In this document: piece after piece, positions 1 through 9,110 of the stretch
Numbering within the stretch: position 1 is the first letter of the stretch
Layout: each line of letters opens with the position of its first letter
Assembly: GCA_015232565.1 (NCBI GenBank)
Contig: JADFZK010000032.1
Span: 1-36,267 of the forward strand
Direction of reading: 5' to 3'
Origin: Candidatus Omnitrophota bacterium
GTDB lineage: Bacteria > Omnitrophota > Gorgyraeia > Zapsychrales > Fredricksoniimonadaceae
Length of the DNA: 36,267 nt
The notes under the pieces: model-generated
Told to the model about the DNA's origin: nothing
Database searches by the model: none
What the model saw: the letters and a program-made list of their open reading frames with translations, nothing else
Made by a program: the position numbers and the translations under genes

Positions 1-43
1 ACCATTACTATAGCTGTAATGGTCCGGGGCGGAAGCCTTCTAG

Positions 44-2122
44 ATGATTATCAACTTGTCTCCTTTTGAGAAAAACCGCATCATTCCTGATAATTTTGGG
101 TCAACTGAAATGGGCCGCGATCTATTGGCGCAGGATTATCTGCTTAAGCAAATTACCGCGTCCTTAACCAATCCCGACACCGATCTCGGAAAGAAGTTCT
201 GGGATGGGGTTTATGAACATGCGTATCAGAGATTCGGCACCACAGATATCCCGACCGATACTATTAGTAAAGTTTGGATCACTCCCGATAAAGCGGTAGT
301 TTACGAAAAGGGGAATACAGTTTATGTGCTGGAACATCATTTGAAAGTTATGATGGAAAGTGATTATTACGCGATGAAAGCGGCTGTCAATAACGGGCCG
401 GCGATGGAAGATAACGAAGAGATCAGGATTTCCAAACAGGTTATGCGGGAGGTTATTATTCCGGCTATCGAGAAAGAGGTCAATGAAGGCCGCAGTTTTG
501 CTCCGGTTCGGCAAATGTACAGCGGGATGCTGTTGGCAACCTGGTACAAGCTGGCGTTAAAAGAATCTATCCTTGGCAGGCTTTACGCTGATCAAAACAG
601 AACTAAAGGTGTGGATCAGGATCCCGAGAACAATCAGAAGATCTTCCGGCAGTATGTTGAGGCATTTAATAAGGGTGTATTCAACATGATAAAAGAAGAT
701 GTGGATCGTTATTCGCAAGAGATCATTCCGCGTAAGTATTTCTCCGGTGGTTGTGATAAAGCGGGTTATGCGGGGCCAGATGGCATTCTGGGGACTTCTG
801 ACGACGGCCTGACAAGAAAAACAAATGACGCGAATTCGGAGGCTTTAGCCAGGGGTGAGTCCGGGGACCTGGATTTTGCCGCTGTAGAGGTGCGGAACTC
901 AAGAGCGTTAACGGCCTCGGATATGAGTGAGGGGGAGAGCGATTTAGACAACAGTCAGGATTTAACGCGCACCGAGCAAAATCGACAAGCGCTAGGTAAG
1001 GCTTTCTCGGCATGGTTGCGCGGAAAGGTCGAGTTCCCCATCAACCAGTTTGTTTTCCCTGGTGCCCAGACTTCTGTAGTTTATGCTCTTTCTCGTACTC
1101 AGGGAGTAATTTGGACTACTGTTAAACCATCTTTCAGTGCCCAGCGGTTTTGGCTGGTAAAATTGGGGGAAGATAAATTTCTTTTACCTCGTCCATTGTC
1201 GCCGGAACGCTTCGAAGCATTAGGGGCTGATGGTACTGTGCTGTGGGTTGAACAATCACCTTCCAGGGCAACCATTGTTCCAATAAAACTTGATACGTAT
1301 GGCGGTGACCTTATTGTTGATGCAGAGTACGAAGCGCAAATTAAAAACGCGATCTCTAATGCAAAAGCCCAACCGGCTGTAGTTGTGCCGACTGTTTCTG
1401 ATGCCCAGCCCGTTAAGAATGCCGGGTTGCCAACCAACGTTTCTGCGACCTCAATTCCTGTTGGAAACCCTGAAGCGGCGATTAAGGAAATAAATCCCGA
1501 GAAATATAACGAACACGTTAAAGCTCTTGGCACAATATTTACTCAATGGTTAAGGACCTCTATCCAGGAGTATCTACTTAAAGATCTCACGCGTGTTTTA
1601 AAAGAAAGATTCCCGGATGCTAAGGTTTCTATTGTATACCGCTGGGGAGGGGCTTATGAACTATATTGGTCCAGAGAGCGGGAATCTAATCCACAGCAAT
1701 ACTTCTTAGTAGAAACCGAATATGGTTTGTTTCTTTTCCCGAGGCCATTGACAAAAGAACGGTTTATGGATCCAGGCAGAGTTGGTAGATTATGGAGGGA
1801 CGGGGATAAGGAACTAATTGAGCCAGGTCAGGCTAAATTGGTAATGCCGATTAGAGTGGTGGGAAGTAATCGATTGGAAGTCGAGGCTAATGAGCTGAAA
1901 GTTGACGGTGGCAGGTTTGATATGGCTGGAGCGGTAGTTGAGAACGGTGGTATCGATTTTGCTCAGGCCAGTTTAAACATGCAGATCAGGCGTGATGGTA
2001 ATGGGGTGCCTCTGCCGGTGAGCCAGCAGAACCTTGACAGCATTCGGATAAATGGCCTGGTACCGGTTATCTTGAGTATACAATCCGGTGCGAATGTCAA
2101 AATGTTCCCGGCTGTACCATAG
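44..2122 (+). CDS. 5'-truncated member of the large exported paralog family, with a duplicated middle domain
   Basis: The reading frame aligns along its whole N-terminal ~235 residues with the exported paralogs at 2684, 6121 and 25859 ([31 protein letters not shown]). It enters that alignment only at about residue 102 of its relatives, so the signal peptide and ~100 residues are missing. In-frame stops lie immediately upstream (TAG at 41). A GGAAG 8 nt before the ATG could act as a ribosome site by chance. After the N module there is a G-P-D-G-I-L-G-T-S-D-D-G stretch resembling Ca-binding loops of surface proteins. Two copies of a ~120-residue domain follow (about 315-435 and 491-620), sharing W-L-R, F-L-[FL]-P-R-P-L, E-R-F, L-W and P-I positions. 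The C module (G-G-I-D-F from ~635, then R-D-G-N-G-V-P-L-P) is intact. Function is unknown. It is either a remnant cut by rearrangement or the gene continues across an assembly break. Confidence 0.8.
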   Translation: MIINLSPFEKNRIIPDNFGSTEMGRDLLAQDYLLKQITASLTNPDTDLGKKFWDGVYEHAYQRFGTTDIPTDTISKVWITPDKAVVYEKGNTVYVLEHHLKVMMESDYYAMKAAVNNGPAMEDNEEIRISKQVMREVIIPAIEKEVNEGRSFAPVRQMYSGMLLATWYKLALKESILGRLYADQNRTKGVDQDPENNQKIFRQYVEAFNKGVFNMIKEDVDRYSQEIIPRKYFSGGCDKAGYAGPDGILGTSDDGLTRKTNDANSEALARGESGDLDFAAVEVRNSRALTASDMSEGESDLDNSQDLTRTEQNRQALGKAFSAWLRGKVEFPINQFVFPGAQTSVVYALSRTQGVIWTTVKPSFSAQRFWLVKLGEDKFLLPRPLSPERFEALGADGTVLWVEQSPSRATIVPIKLDTYGGDLIVDAEYEAQIKNAISNAKAQPAVVVPTVSDAQPVKNAGLPTNVSATSIPVGNPEAAIKEINPEKYNEHVKALGTIFTQWLRTSIQEYLLKDLTRVLKERFPDAKVSIVYRWGGAYELYWSRERESNPQQYFLVETEYGLFLFPRPLTKERFMDPGRVGRLWRDGDKELIEPGQAKLVMPIRVVGSNRLEVEANELKVDGGRFDMAGAVVENGGIDFAQASLNMQIRRDGNGVPLPVSQQNLDSIRINGLVPVILSIQSGANVKMFPAVP

Positions 2123-2159
2123 CGGGTTAAGTAGCGTAAGCATTGCTAGATCATAATCA

Positions 2160-2189
2160 GCGGCTTTGCCGCGGCAATTGATAAGCCGC
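2160..2189. repeat. GC-rich hairpin downstream of the first paralog
   Basis: GCGGCTT at 2160-2166 pairs with AAGCCGC at 2183-2189, and the loop contains the palindrome TTGCCGCGGCAA. It lies 38 nt after the stop of the first gene and immediately before the long inverted repeat. There is no following T-run, so it is not a typical intrinsic terminator, although it could stall transcription or stabilise a 3' end. Confidence 0.5.
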
Positions 2190-2190
2190 G

Positions 2191-2417
2191 ATTCACGGAA
2201 AGACCTGTCTGTGAGCAATAAGATGATTTTCGGCAAAAGTGCCTGAGGATTTAGCGCGAACGAAGGCCACGAGCCACCGGGTTGCCATAGCCGCCAGCAA
2301 TGCCGCCTCCAATCTCACCGAGGAATTCAACATGCCGGTTGGTATTGGCCGGGAGTGAAGCGCTAAACCGAAAGGCACGGCGAAAATCATCGCGAACAGG
2401 CAGGTCTTTCCGTGAAT
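2191..2417. repeat. ~227-nt imperfect inverted repeat (MITE-like element)
   Basis: The first 17 nt (ATTCACGGAAAGACCTG, 2191-2207) are repeated exactly as the reverse complement at 2401-2417. Further inward the arms continue to match in blocks: ATGATTTTCG (2223-2232) against CGAAAATCAT (2381-2390), TTTAGCGC against GCGCTAAA, then the GGCCA and ACCGG blocks. The whole stretch can therefore fold into one long interrupted hairpin. The 2123-2683 gap holds no convincing gene; it consists of this element and the promoter of the next gene. A non-autonomous transposable element is the simplest reading. No target-site duplication was identified. Confidence 0.65.
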
Positions 2418-2590
2418 AACAAGGCGACATGTTATGGTGGGCAAAGCAACTTGCGAAAACTAGCACACATCTCGATTGTCATGGAGTCTACGAAACACTT
2501 CCAAACGCTAACCTATTACATATTTTTTCTTTTCTTAGCGCTGTAAGCCGCTGTATCCCAAATACATACAACTATCGCTTTTTGCCTGCC

Positions 2591-2619
2591 TTGACAAACC
2601 GTGGTTTGTCGGCTATCCT
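2591..2619 (+). promoter_or_regulatory. Sigma-70 promoter with palindromic operator, upstream of the 2684 paralog
   Basis: TTGACA (2591-2596), a 17-nt spacer and TATCCT (2614-2619) form a good housekeeping promoter about 65 nt before the start codon. The perfect palindrome GACAAACCGTGGTTTGTC (2593-2610, 8-nt arms) overlaps the -35 box and fills most of the spacer, which is where a repressor would block polymerase. Confidence 0.7.
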
Positions 2620-2683
2620 TTAGCATCCTTTCGCATTTTGTGCGCATCTTTGTTTCTTAAATATTAACCAGGGATTAGATATT

Positions 2684-5600
2684 ATGAAAAAAGTACTAGC
2701 GGTATTTCTTGTTTTGTTAATTGCTTTGATGCCCGCACTGGCCCAGGCTCAGGCCGCCGGGTTGGGGCTTAATTTGCCCAAGCCGGGGGATATGGTGGGT
2801 TTGAGCGCGCCTTTTCGGCCGACGGCTTTGCGCGGCCTTACAGTGCATCCGGATGCTCCGCTGAAGTTTGATTTTATCCTGGATTCCGGCGATGAGCCTT
2901 TGGAAGGCGACGCGCTTAAGGCCGAGGGGCAAAAGCTGGTGAATTATTTCCTGGCCGCCATGACCGTGCCGCGCCAGGACCTGTGGGTTAACTTGTCGCC
3001 GGTGGAGAACAATCGGATCCTGCCGGAAGCTTTGGTCAGCACCGAATTCGGGCGCGAGTTCCTTACCCAGGATTATCTTTTAAAACAGCTGACGGCTTCG
3101 CTTATTTACCCGGAAGATGTCCTGGGCAAGAAGTTCTGGGACCAGGTTTATGCTTTGGCGCAGGCCCGGCTGGGCACGACCGACATTCCTTTGGATACTT
3201 TTAACAAAGTGTGGATAATCCCTGAGACGGCAACTGTTTACGAGAAAGGGAATACGGTTTATATTACGCGCCTGCATTTAAAGGTTCAGCTGGAAAGCGA
3301 CTATTTGGCCAAGTCCGGCGAGCTGTCGGCGGCCGAGCAGATATCCAAACAGATCCTGCGGGAAGTTATTGTGCCGGTGATCGAGAAAGAAGTTAACGAG
3401 GGCAGTAACTTCGCTCCGCTCCGCCAGGCTATGTACTCTTTGGTGCTGGCGCAGTGGTATCAGTCGGCGCTTAAAGAAAGCATTCTCAACAAAGCTTATG
3501 CCGGTAAAAGCAAGGTGGCGGGGATAGATGTCAGCGACCCGGCCAATCGCGAGCAGATCTATGCCCGGTACATGGAAGCTTACAAGAAAGGCGTGTTTAA
3601 CTACATAAAAGAAGAAACCGCCGGGCAGGACGGCAAGGTGGATGAAACCATCCCGCGCAAGTATTTCTCGGGCGGTGTGAACGCCTCCCAATTGGTGCCT
3701 TTGGATCATGCGGCCGGAGTTACGTCTCGACAGAGGCCGAGATATCCACATAGGCTCAGTGTTGATGTAACGACCCAGGCGGTACAGGCGATGTTGACGC
3801 CCGCGGAGGCGGAGGATAGGAATGCGCGTTTGCGGGCGCGCGAGAGTATTCAACAGCAAGTTGCAGGGATGTCTCTGGCGGATAAGCGCCAATATATTAA
3901 AAATTCCGCGGGTAAGAATTTTTCGCTGGAAAGATCGCGGGTCATAGTGGAGATGTTGATAAGCGCCGGACAGCAAGAGAATAAGGCCGAGTTCTTTGAG
4001 TTATGGGGCAGGGCTTACAAGTTGAAGATTTACCATGACTTGCCGTTCTTGGCGGCGAAATATTTTCAGGCTTTTCGGTCGGATACGGTGGTCGGTGTGT
4101 CCATGGAGGAGACAATTCGTGAGGGTTTGCCTTCGGTAGAGTTGGTGGCTCCCGGGGATAGACAGGTTGAGTTGAAGTATCCTTTGGGTTGGGGTAAGTT
4201 TAATAACGCAGGCTTAATACAGGTAAAGGGAGAGACCATTTCTTTGAGGGGGTTTTCCAGAGACGATTTGAAAAACCCGGTGGCTTTTCTTACGGCCCTG
4301 CCCAGTGACTATGCCGCAACGGAAGCGGAAGCCGACAAAGCACAGTCAAAAGCGGAGTTGATGCAGTGGGTTAATGATATGATCGACGCAAGATTCTTTG
4401 GTTCGTACAGGAAATTGTCAAGAGAACTAAAAGTTGCTCCCGGCGGAGCGTTTGCCGACACCGGATTTAGGCAGTATCATTTCACTAATGATCCTGAAGT
4501 GGTTAGAAGTTGGTTGACGGGTAAAGACCAGCAATTTGTTTTATACTATCGGTTCATAGCTTTTCAGATCAGTGAGTTTAAGCAATCAGTGGCGAGAATG
4601 GAGCCTTTATTGATGAGGCTGGGTCGGTCCAGGGATGACATAAGGAATACGATTGAGTCTATTCAGTGGCTAAATACTTGTACAGCTCCGTTCACTTTTC
4701 TGATTGACTATATGCTGAGACAAGATCCGGGCCCTGAAATTAATGCTTTGCTTCCGCAAAGATTCTATTCATTTACCGATAGCGATCTTGGCAAGTTGGC
4801 TTTGACTGTAGCCGGGCAGAGATTAAAAAGGGCGATTTTAGAAAAGTTCTTCTCCGATGTTTATAAGCCAGCGGGGATGTTAATTGATACGCTGGCGGGC
4901 CGTCAGGATATGAATAATGAAGTGTTTACGCAAAACAAAGGCAACACTGTGGTGGTGCATAGAATCACGATCGAGGCTGGTACCGACCGGCAGGCAACGG
5001 CTTTGGTGGTAGTCTCCAGGGATGATGATGCCCAGATACCTGAGCTGATAGCCGGGATTGAAAGGCTGCACAATGAGGGTAATGCCGGAGATGCACAAAT
5101 AGCGGAGGCTATTCGGCAGATGGCCGGGAATACGGGCCATTTTATAGATGAGGAGCAGAAGTTGCAGTTTCTCTACAGGGTAATTCTTAACTTGCGATTG
5201 AACAGTGACCATGTGCCACCTTCATATGGACCGCAAGCTCGGATTGCCGCTTTGGAGAGTCTGGAGAAAGTTGTTATTAATGATGATTTTACTGTTCCAG
5301 AAATGATTGCGAAATATAGCTTGATCGCTCGGGCGATTCGGTTGGCTGGGTCGGATAAGGATGTATCGATCAAGGCGGCGGCGCGCAGAGCCTTGGTCTG
5401 GTTGCGCTCCCGGATAAATGACGGTGAGTTGCCGGAGGCCATTCGCTCGGCAGTGAGTGGGCAATTGTCGAGGATGGGTTTCGTGGGGGAAGCGTTGGCT
5501 GACGTTAAACATAATCGCAATGAGAAAGTTTTAAATGAGGCTGTAAGAGACGGAGTTCTTGGTTCTGGCGATGACATTGCCGCAAGCCTGCTTGGTAAGA

Positions 5601-6046
5601 TCTCGCCGTTGATTCTACCGGATGCGGTTGCCTATCGCGTGGCAATAACTTCCGTGCAGGTAGCCGATGCATTAAATAAAACCGACCGCCCGGTTATCCG
5701 CGTTAATAACAAGATATTCTCGGAACCGGTTTCTCCTGGTGTGGCCGCTATAGCAAAACAGAACAATCCCGGCTTGGTGGTGCATGTTGTAACTATAGGC
5801 TCCGCGGTTTACGTGTTGCTGACGGATAATTCCCAGGCCGCCGATCCTTCCGCCTTGCCGGTAGACGGTGGTATAGACGCGCGCAATGTAGGTGTGGAGC
5901 GTAAGGGTGAATTGATGACTGGAGTGGTTGACAATGCGGCTTTGGAACGTATGATAACCGACGCTCCGGGCTTGCAGGGCATTATTGTGGACATTAAACC
6001 GGTGACCAACTTTTCAGCGTTGCTGGGCCTTAAGGGCTTGCAATGA
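2684..6046 (+). CDS. Large exported paralog with long helical middle region
   Basis: 1120 residues. A cleavable signal peptide (K-K, hydrophobic stretch, A-L-A-Q-A-Q) predicts Sec export. Residues ~30-331 are the shared N module (W-V-N-L-S-P at ~101, [28 protein letters not shown]). Residues ~360-1040 are unique to this paralog and look mainly alpha-helical. One segment around 860-930 alternates short amphipathic helices like HEAT/armadillo repeats, but I recognise no enzymatic motif. The C module starts at ~1062 as G-G-I-D-A and then has E-R-K-G-E instead of the R-D-G-N-G of the first and fourth paralogs, so it is a second subtype. AGGGA lies 9 nt before the ATG. The next paralog begins 74 nt downstream without an obvious promoter, so the two may be co-transcribed. 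Function is unknown. Confidence 0.85.
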   Translation: MKKVLAVFLVLLIALMPALAQAQAAGLGLNLPKPGDMVGLSAPFRPTALRGLTVHPDAPLKFDFILDSGDEPLEGDALKAEGQKLVNYFLAAMTVPRQDLWVNLSPVENNRILPEALVSTEFGREFLTQDYLLKQLTASLIYPEDVLGKKFWDQVYALAQARLGTTDIPLDTFNKVWIIPETATVYEKGNTVYITRLHLKVQLESDYLAKSGELSAAEQISKQILREVIVPVIEKEVNEGSNFAPLRQAMYSLVLAQWYQSALKESILNKAYAGKSKVAGIDVSDPANREQIYARYMEAYKKGVFNYIKEETAGQDGKVDETIPRKYFSGGVNASQLVPLDHAAGVTSRQRPRYPHRLSVDVTTQAVQAMLTPAEAEDRNARLRARESIQQQVAGMSLADKRQYIKNSAGKNFSLERSRVIVEMLISAGQQENKAEFFELWGRAYKLKIYHDLPFLAAKYFQAFRSDTVVGVSMEETIREGLPSVELVAPGDRQVELKYPLGWGKFNNAGLIQVKGETISLRGFSRDDLKNPVAFLTALPSDYAATEAEADKAQSKAELMQWVNDMIDARFFGSYRKLSRELKVAPGGAFADTGFRQYHFTNDPEVVRSWLTGKDQQFVLYYRFIAFQISEFKQSVARMEPLLMRLGRSRDDIRNTIESIQWLNTCTAPFTFLIDYMLRQDPGPEINALLPQRFYSFTDSDLGKLALTVAGQRLKRAILEKFFSDVYKPAGMLIDTLAGRQDMNNEVFTQNKGNTVVVHRITIEAGTDRQATALVVVSRDDDAQIPELIAGIERLHNEGNAGDAQIAEAIRQMAGNTGHFIDEEQKLQFLYRVILNLRLNSDHVPPSYGPQARIAALESLEKVVINDDFTVPEMIAKYSLIARAIRLAGSDKDVSIKAAARRALVWLRSRINDGELPEAIRSAVSGQLSRMGFVGEALADVKHNRNEKVLNEAVRDGVLGSGDDIAASLLGKISPLILPDAVAYRVAITSVQVADALNKTDRPVIRVNNKIFSEPVSPGVAAIAKQNNPGLVVHVVTIGSAVYVLLTDNSQAADPSALPVDGGIDARNVGVERKGELMTGVVDNAALERMITDAPGLQGIIVDIKPVTNFSALLGLKGLQ

Positions 6047-6120
6047 AATAGTTGTAGAAAGACGAAGCTTGCTATTTGTTCGACCAGTATGTCCTTAAAC
6101 TTTTAACTTTCAGGATCTTG

Positions 6121-9009
6121 ATGAAACGGCTCGTAGCGTTGGTGGTGTTAATAACTTTTGTTGGTCAGACCCTGGGGCTTGCCCAGGTTTTGCCGGCCGC
6201 GCGTCCGACTGTGTTGCCCGGGTTGGCAGTGTCCGTGCCCGTGTTCCACGGGGTTAAAGTATTTCCGCAAGAACCTTTCCGTTTTGAATTCCTGATGAGC
6301 AACGAGAATGCGGCCCGGGCTTCTTCTGCCGCCGCCGTGGCACCGGCCGAAACTGCCGATGCCGACCGCCTGGCGCGTTATTTCTTTACCGCTTTGGCCC
6401 TGCCGGAAAAAGACCTCTGGGTAAACCTCTCGCCATATGAACCCGACCGGGTGCTTACGCCGGAATTCGCCCGTACCGCCATGGGCCGCGACCTGTTGGC
6501 GCAAGACCTGGCGCTTAAAGAACTGACGGCCGCGTTCCTGGCGCCGGACAATAATGTGGGCCGGGTGTTCTGGCGCAAGGTTTATGCGCGTTGCCAGGCA
6601 ATGTATGGCACAACCGATATCCCGGTGGACTCTATAAACAAAGTCTGGATCCTGCCGGACCGGGCAGTGGTGTACGAGCAAGCCGAGGGCGCGGGCCGCA
6701 GAAATCCAGGAGATAAGGCGGTAGCGATAGTTATTGCAGAGCGTTTGAAAGTTATGGTGGAAGCGGATTATCTGGCTTTAAAAGGCTCGGCTGACGGTCA
6801 ACAATCCGGCCAAAGCCCGGCGGGCGATCCCGTTGCGGCGCCGGTCCGTGAGCTGGCCAAAGAGGTTTTGCGGAACGTGGTTATTCCGGCTTTGGAAGAA
6901 GAAGTGAACAGCGGGAAAGCTTTTGCGGTCCTGCGGCAGGTGTATCATTCGCTAATTCTGGCCGCCTGGTACAAGAGAAAGATCAAGGCAACCATTATTG
7001 CCCAGGCCTATGTGGATAAAAAGCAGGTGCGCGGTATTGAGCGGACCTACGAGATGAATGGTTCAAGCGCCTCTTTGCCGACGGCCGATCAGTCGCCCGA
7101 GGCCATTTACCAGAATTATCTTACCGCTTATCAAAACGGCCTCAAGGGACTTATTTACGAAGACACCGATCCCGCTACGGGCGAGGTCATTCCGCGCAAA
7201 TATGCCACTGGTGGTATTGTGGGCGATATGGCGGGCTTGGTAGTGGTGGACGCATCTTCCAATGAAGGGCAAGATAAGCTGGATCAAAGCGCACCTTTGG
7301 CAGACGCGCGGGTGGTGGGCGTAACTGCCCAGCCGGTGCCTGTGTTGCTATCGGGTGAATCGGCGATGGATAAACCGCAACGTGAGTATACCTGGGATAG
7401 CGTGATTAAGTTTGCGCATGATCTGACTCCGTTCTTGAGTTACGTTGAATTGTCGGCTAACTGGCCCTTTAACGAGGAGGGTCAACGGGCTGTTGTTTTT
7501 GCAAGGTCTGTCAGAAAATGGCTTTCTAAAATAGTTGAGTTAAGGGCGGATTGTGAAAGCTTTCGATCGAATTCTAAAAGAGACGTTGAGCAATTGGCCA
7601 TCTTGCTGGATAAATATCGCCTTTTGGACAAGAATTTAAGGTTATTGGTTAAGTATGTGCAGGAGTTTGGCCGCAAGGAGTATGAAGCAAATGACTGGGA
7701 TGTGTTGGCAACTACTTATGTGCAATTGAAGAAGGCGGAACAAATAATGGCGCGTTTTCTGGATCCTTTTGCCAAAGAGTTCCAGTTGACTCCGGTGCAT
7801 TTAAAACCATTTTTACACCAATTGTTAGAGGACCCGTATCTTAACCAACGAACTGGAGGCGGGATGATCTCTGTCTCCGGTATTCCGGCTGTAGAGGTCA
7901 TGATCGACGCGCAAGCTTTTGGCAGGGTTATAGGCAATATTGTGGACAATGCCCGTCAGGCCAAAGTGGAGGGTGGCGCTGGGCCGGTTAATTTGAATAT
8001 CGATGTGCAGGTAGCGCAAGATGCGGTGTTCATTGTTATAACGGATGACGGTCCGGGATTTCTTGTTGATGCCACGCATCCTTCAGGGTGGTATTTTCAA
8101 CAGGGCCATACTACGCGGACGGGTAGTGGCGGTACTGGTACCGGTTTGGCGAGTTGTAAAGTGATCGTGGAAGCGCATGGCGGCAAAATAACAGGGGATA
8201 ATGTTGTTGGCCCGGACAATAAACAGCATGCTAAGATCGAGATCCGCTTGCCATTGTATGTTCACTTGCCTGAGGAGTCCGTCAGTCCTTCGAGGGAAGA
8301 TACTGTAGAAGGTGTGGCCCTCCCGGCCCTCGTAAGAAGTGATGGCAGAAAATTTGAGAGTAAAGTGGTGGAAGCTATCCTGGTTCAGAGGAAGTTTACT
8401 GATGCAAGGAAAGTAGAGGCCAAAGAAGGGACTTCTGAGAAGGAAGAATTCGCCAGATTTAGTGGGATGACCAATCAGGAGTTAGCGCAGGCTTTTAACG
8501 AGTTGGCAGCGCAAGCAAGCATTACTATTCCTGGCGAGATAGATAGCCCAGAGCCCTTGATCAGCCTCTACTATAGGGAAAATGAAGATATGCCGGAACA
8601 AAGCCTGATCTTTAAATGGTTCATTGATGGTTTAAGCGTTGCTTCCTGGCGCAAAGTTTTCTCTTCTTTTATGGCAACAAGAGCCTTTGTTTACAAGGAA
8701 AGAGCTGTTCCTCAAGAATCCCTCGCCGCAATTGCGGATGCAAAAGCCAAGGTGGCTAAAGGTATGGCCGCACTGCGTGAGATCGCGCTACGTATAGATG
8801 CCTTTCAGGCCCCGCTTGCCGATAAGGCGGCTTTGCAGGATGGCGGTATCGACCTGGACACTTCCCACCTGGGTATGGAAGTGCGCGGCAAGGCCGAGCT
8901 TTCCGCTATTCAGCCGGGTGCTGTTATGTCTATTAATGGTTTAAATCCGCGCATTATGTTCTTGCGTCCGGTCGCCGCCCTGGCCGACTTCACTTCCCCG
9001 GTTAAATAA
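6121..9009 (+). CDS. Exported paralog carrying a histidine-kinase ATPase domain
   Basis: 962 residues from ATG 6121 (AGGA 5 nt upstream; a TTG 15 codons earlier is less likely because it would bury the signal peptide). A signal peptide (M-K-R-L-V-A-L-V-V-L..L-A-Q) precedes the shared N module, which ends at I-P-R-K-Y-A-T-G-G, ~357-365. The middle has a possible phospho-acceptor helix F-A-H-D-L-T-P-F around H433. A full HATPase_c set follows: N box G-N-I-V-D-N-A (605-611), D box D-D-G-P-G (642-646), and glycine box G-T-G-T-G-L-A-S (671-678). The C module (G-G-I-D-L-D) starts at ~908. Histidine kinases work in the cytoplasm, where ATP is present, so a kinase domain in a protein with a cleavable signal peptide and no evident later membrane span is anomalous. 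It could be a cytoplasmic protein with an uncleaved anchor, or an ATP-binding fold reused outside. Confidence 0.85.
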   Translation: MKRLVALVVLITFVGQTLGLAQVLPAARPTVLPGLAVSVPVFHGVKVFPQEPFRFEFLMSNENAARASSAAAVAPAETADADRLARYFFTALALPEKDLWVNLSPYEPDRVLTPEFARTAMGRDLLAQDLALKELTAAFLAPDNNVGRVFWRKVYARCQAMYGTTDIPVDSINKVWILPDRAVVYEQAEGAGRRNPGDKAVAIVIAERLKVMVEADYLALKGSADGQQSGQSPAGDPVAAPVRELAKEVLRNVVIPALEEEVNSGKAFAVLRQVYHSLILAAWYKRKIKATIIAQAYVDKKQVRGIERTYEMNGSSASLPTADQSPEAIYQNYLTAYQNGLKGLIYEDTDPATGEVIPRKYATGGIVGDMAGLVVVDASSNEGQDKLDQSAPLADARVVGVTAQPVPVLLSGESAMDKPQREYTWDSVIKFAHDLTPFLSYVELSANWPFNEEGQRAVVFARSVRKWLSKIVELRADCESFRSNSKRDVEQLAILLDKYRLLDKNLRLLVKYVQEFGRKEYEANDWDVLATTYVQLKKAEQIMARFLDPFAKEFQLTPVHLKPFLHQLLEDPYLNQRTGGGMISVSGIPAVEVMIDAQAFGRVIGNIVDNARQAKVEGGAGPVNLNIDVQVAQDAVFIVITDDGPGFLVDATHPSGWYFQQGHTTRTGSGGTGTGLASCKVIVEAHGGKITGDNVVGPDNKQHAKIEIRLPLYVHLPEESVSPSREDTVEGVALPALVRSDGRKFESKVVEAILVQRKFTDARKVEAKEGTSEKEEFARFSGMTNQELAQAFNELAAQASITIPGEIDSPEPLISLYYRENEDMPEQSLIFKWFIDGLSVASWRKVFSSFMATRAFVYKERAVPQESLAAIADAKAKVAKGMAALREIALRIDAFQAPLADKAALQDGGIDLDTSHLGMEVRGKAELSAIQPGAVMSINGLNPRIMFLRPVAALADFTSPVK

Positions 9010-9110
9010 TTTCCCAAATAATTTCCCAATTAAGTCAGCCCGGCAAATCTTCTTTGCGTTATAATATTTTGTTTTGTCCATTGGGCTAAAATTAAAAAGG
9101 AGATCAGGCG

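Noticed and set aside
2193..2466. Minus-strand open frames of 71-87 codons
   Set aside because: They lie within the long inverted repeat and arise from its sequence; no start signal or family match.
2429..2623. 64-codon open frame before the second paralog
   Set aside because: No ribosome site, runs through the promoter at 2591, composition unlike protein; treated as non-coding.
3278..3976. 232-codon minus-strand frame opposite the second paralog
   Set aside because: Mirror of a conserved coding region on the plus strand; His/Arg-rich shadow composition and no start signal.
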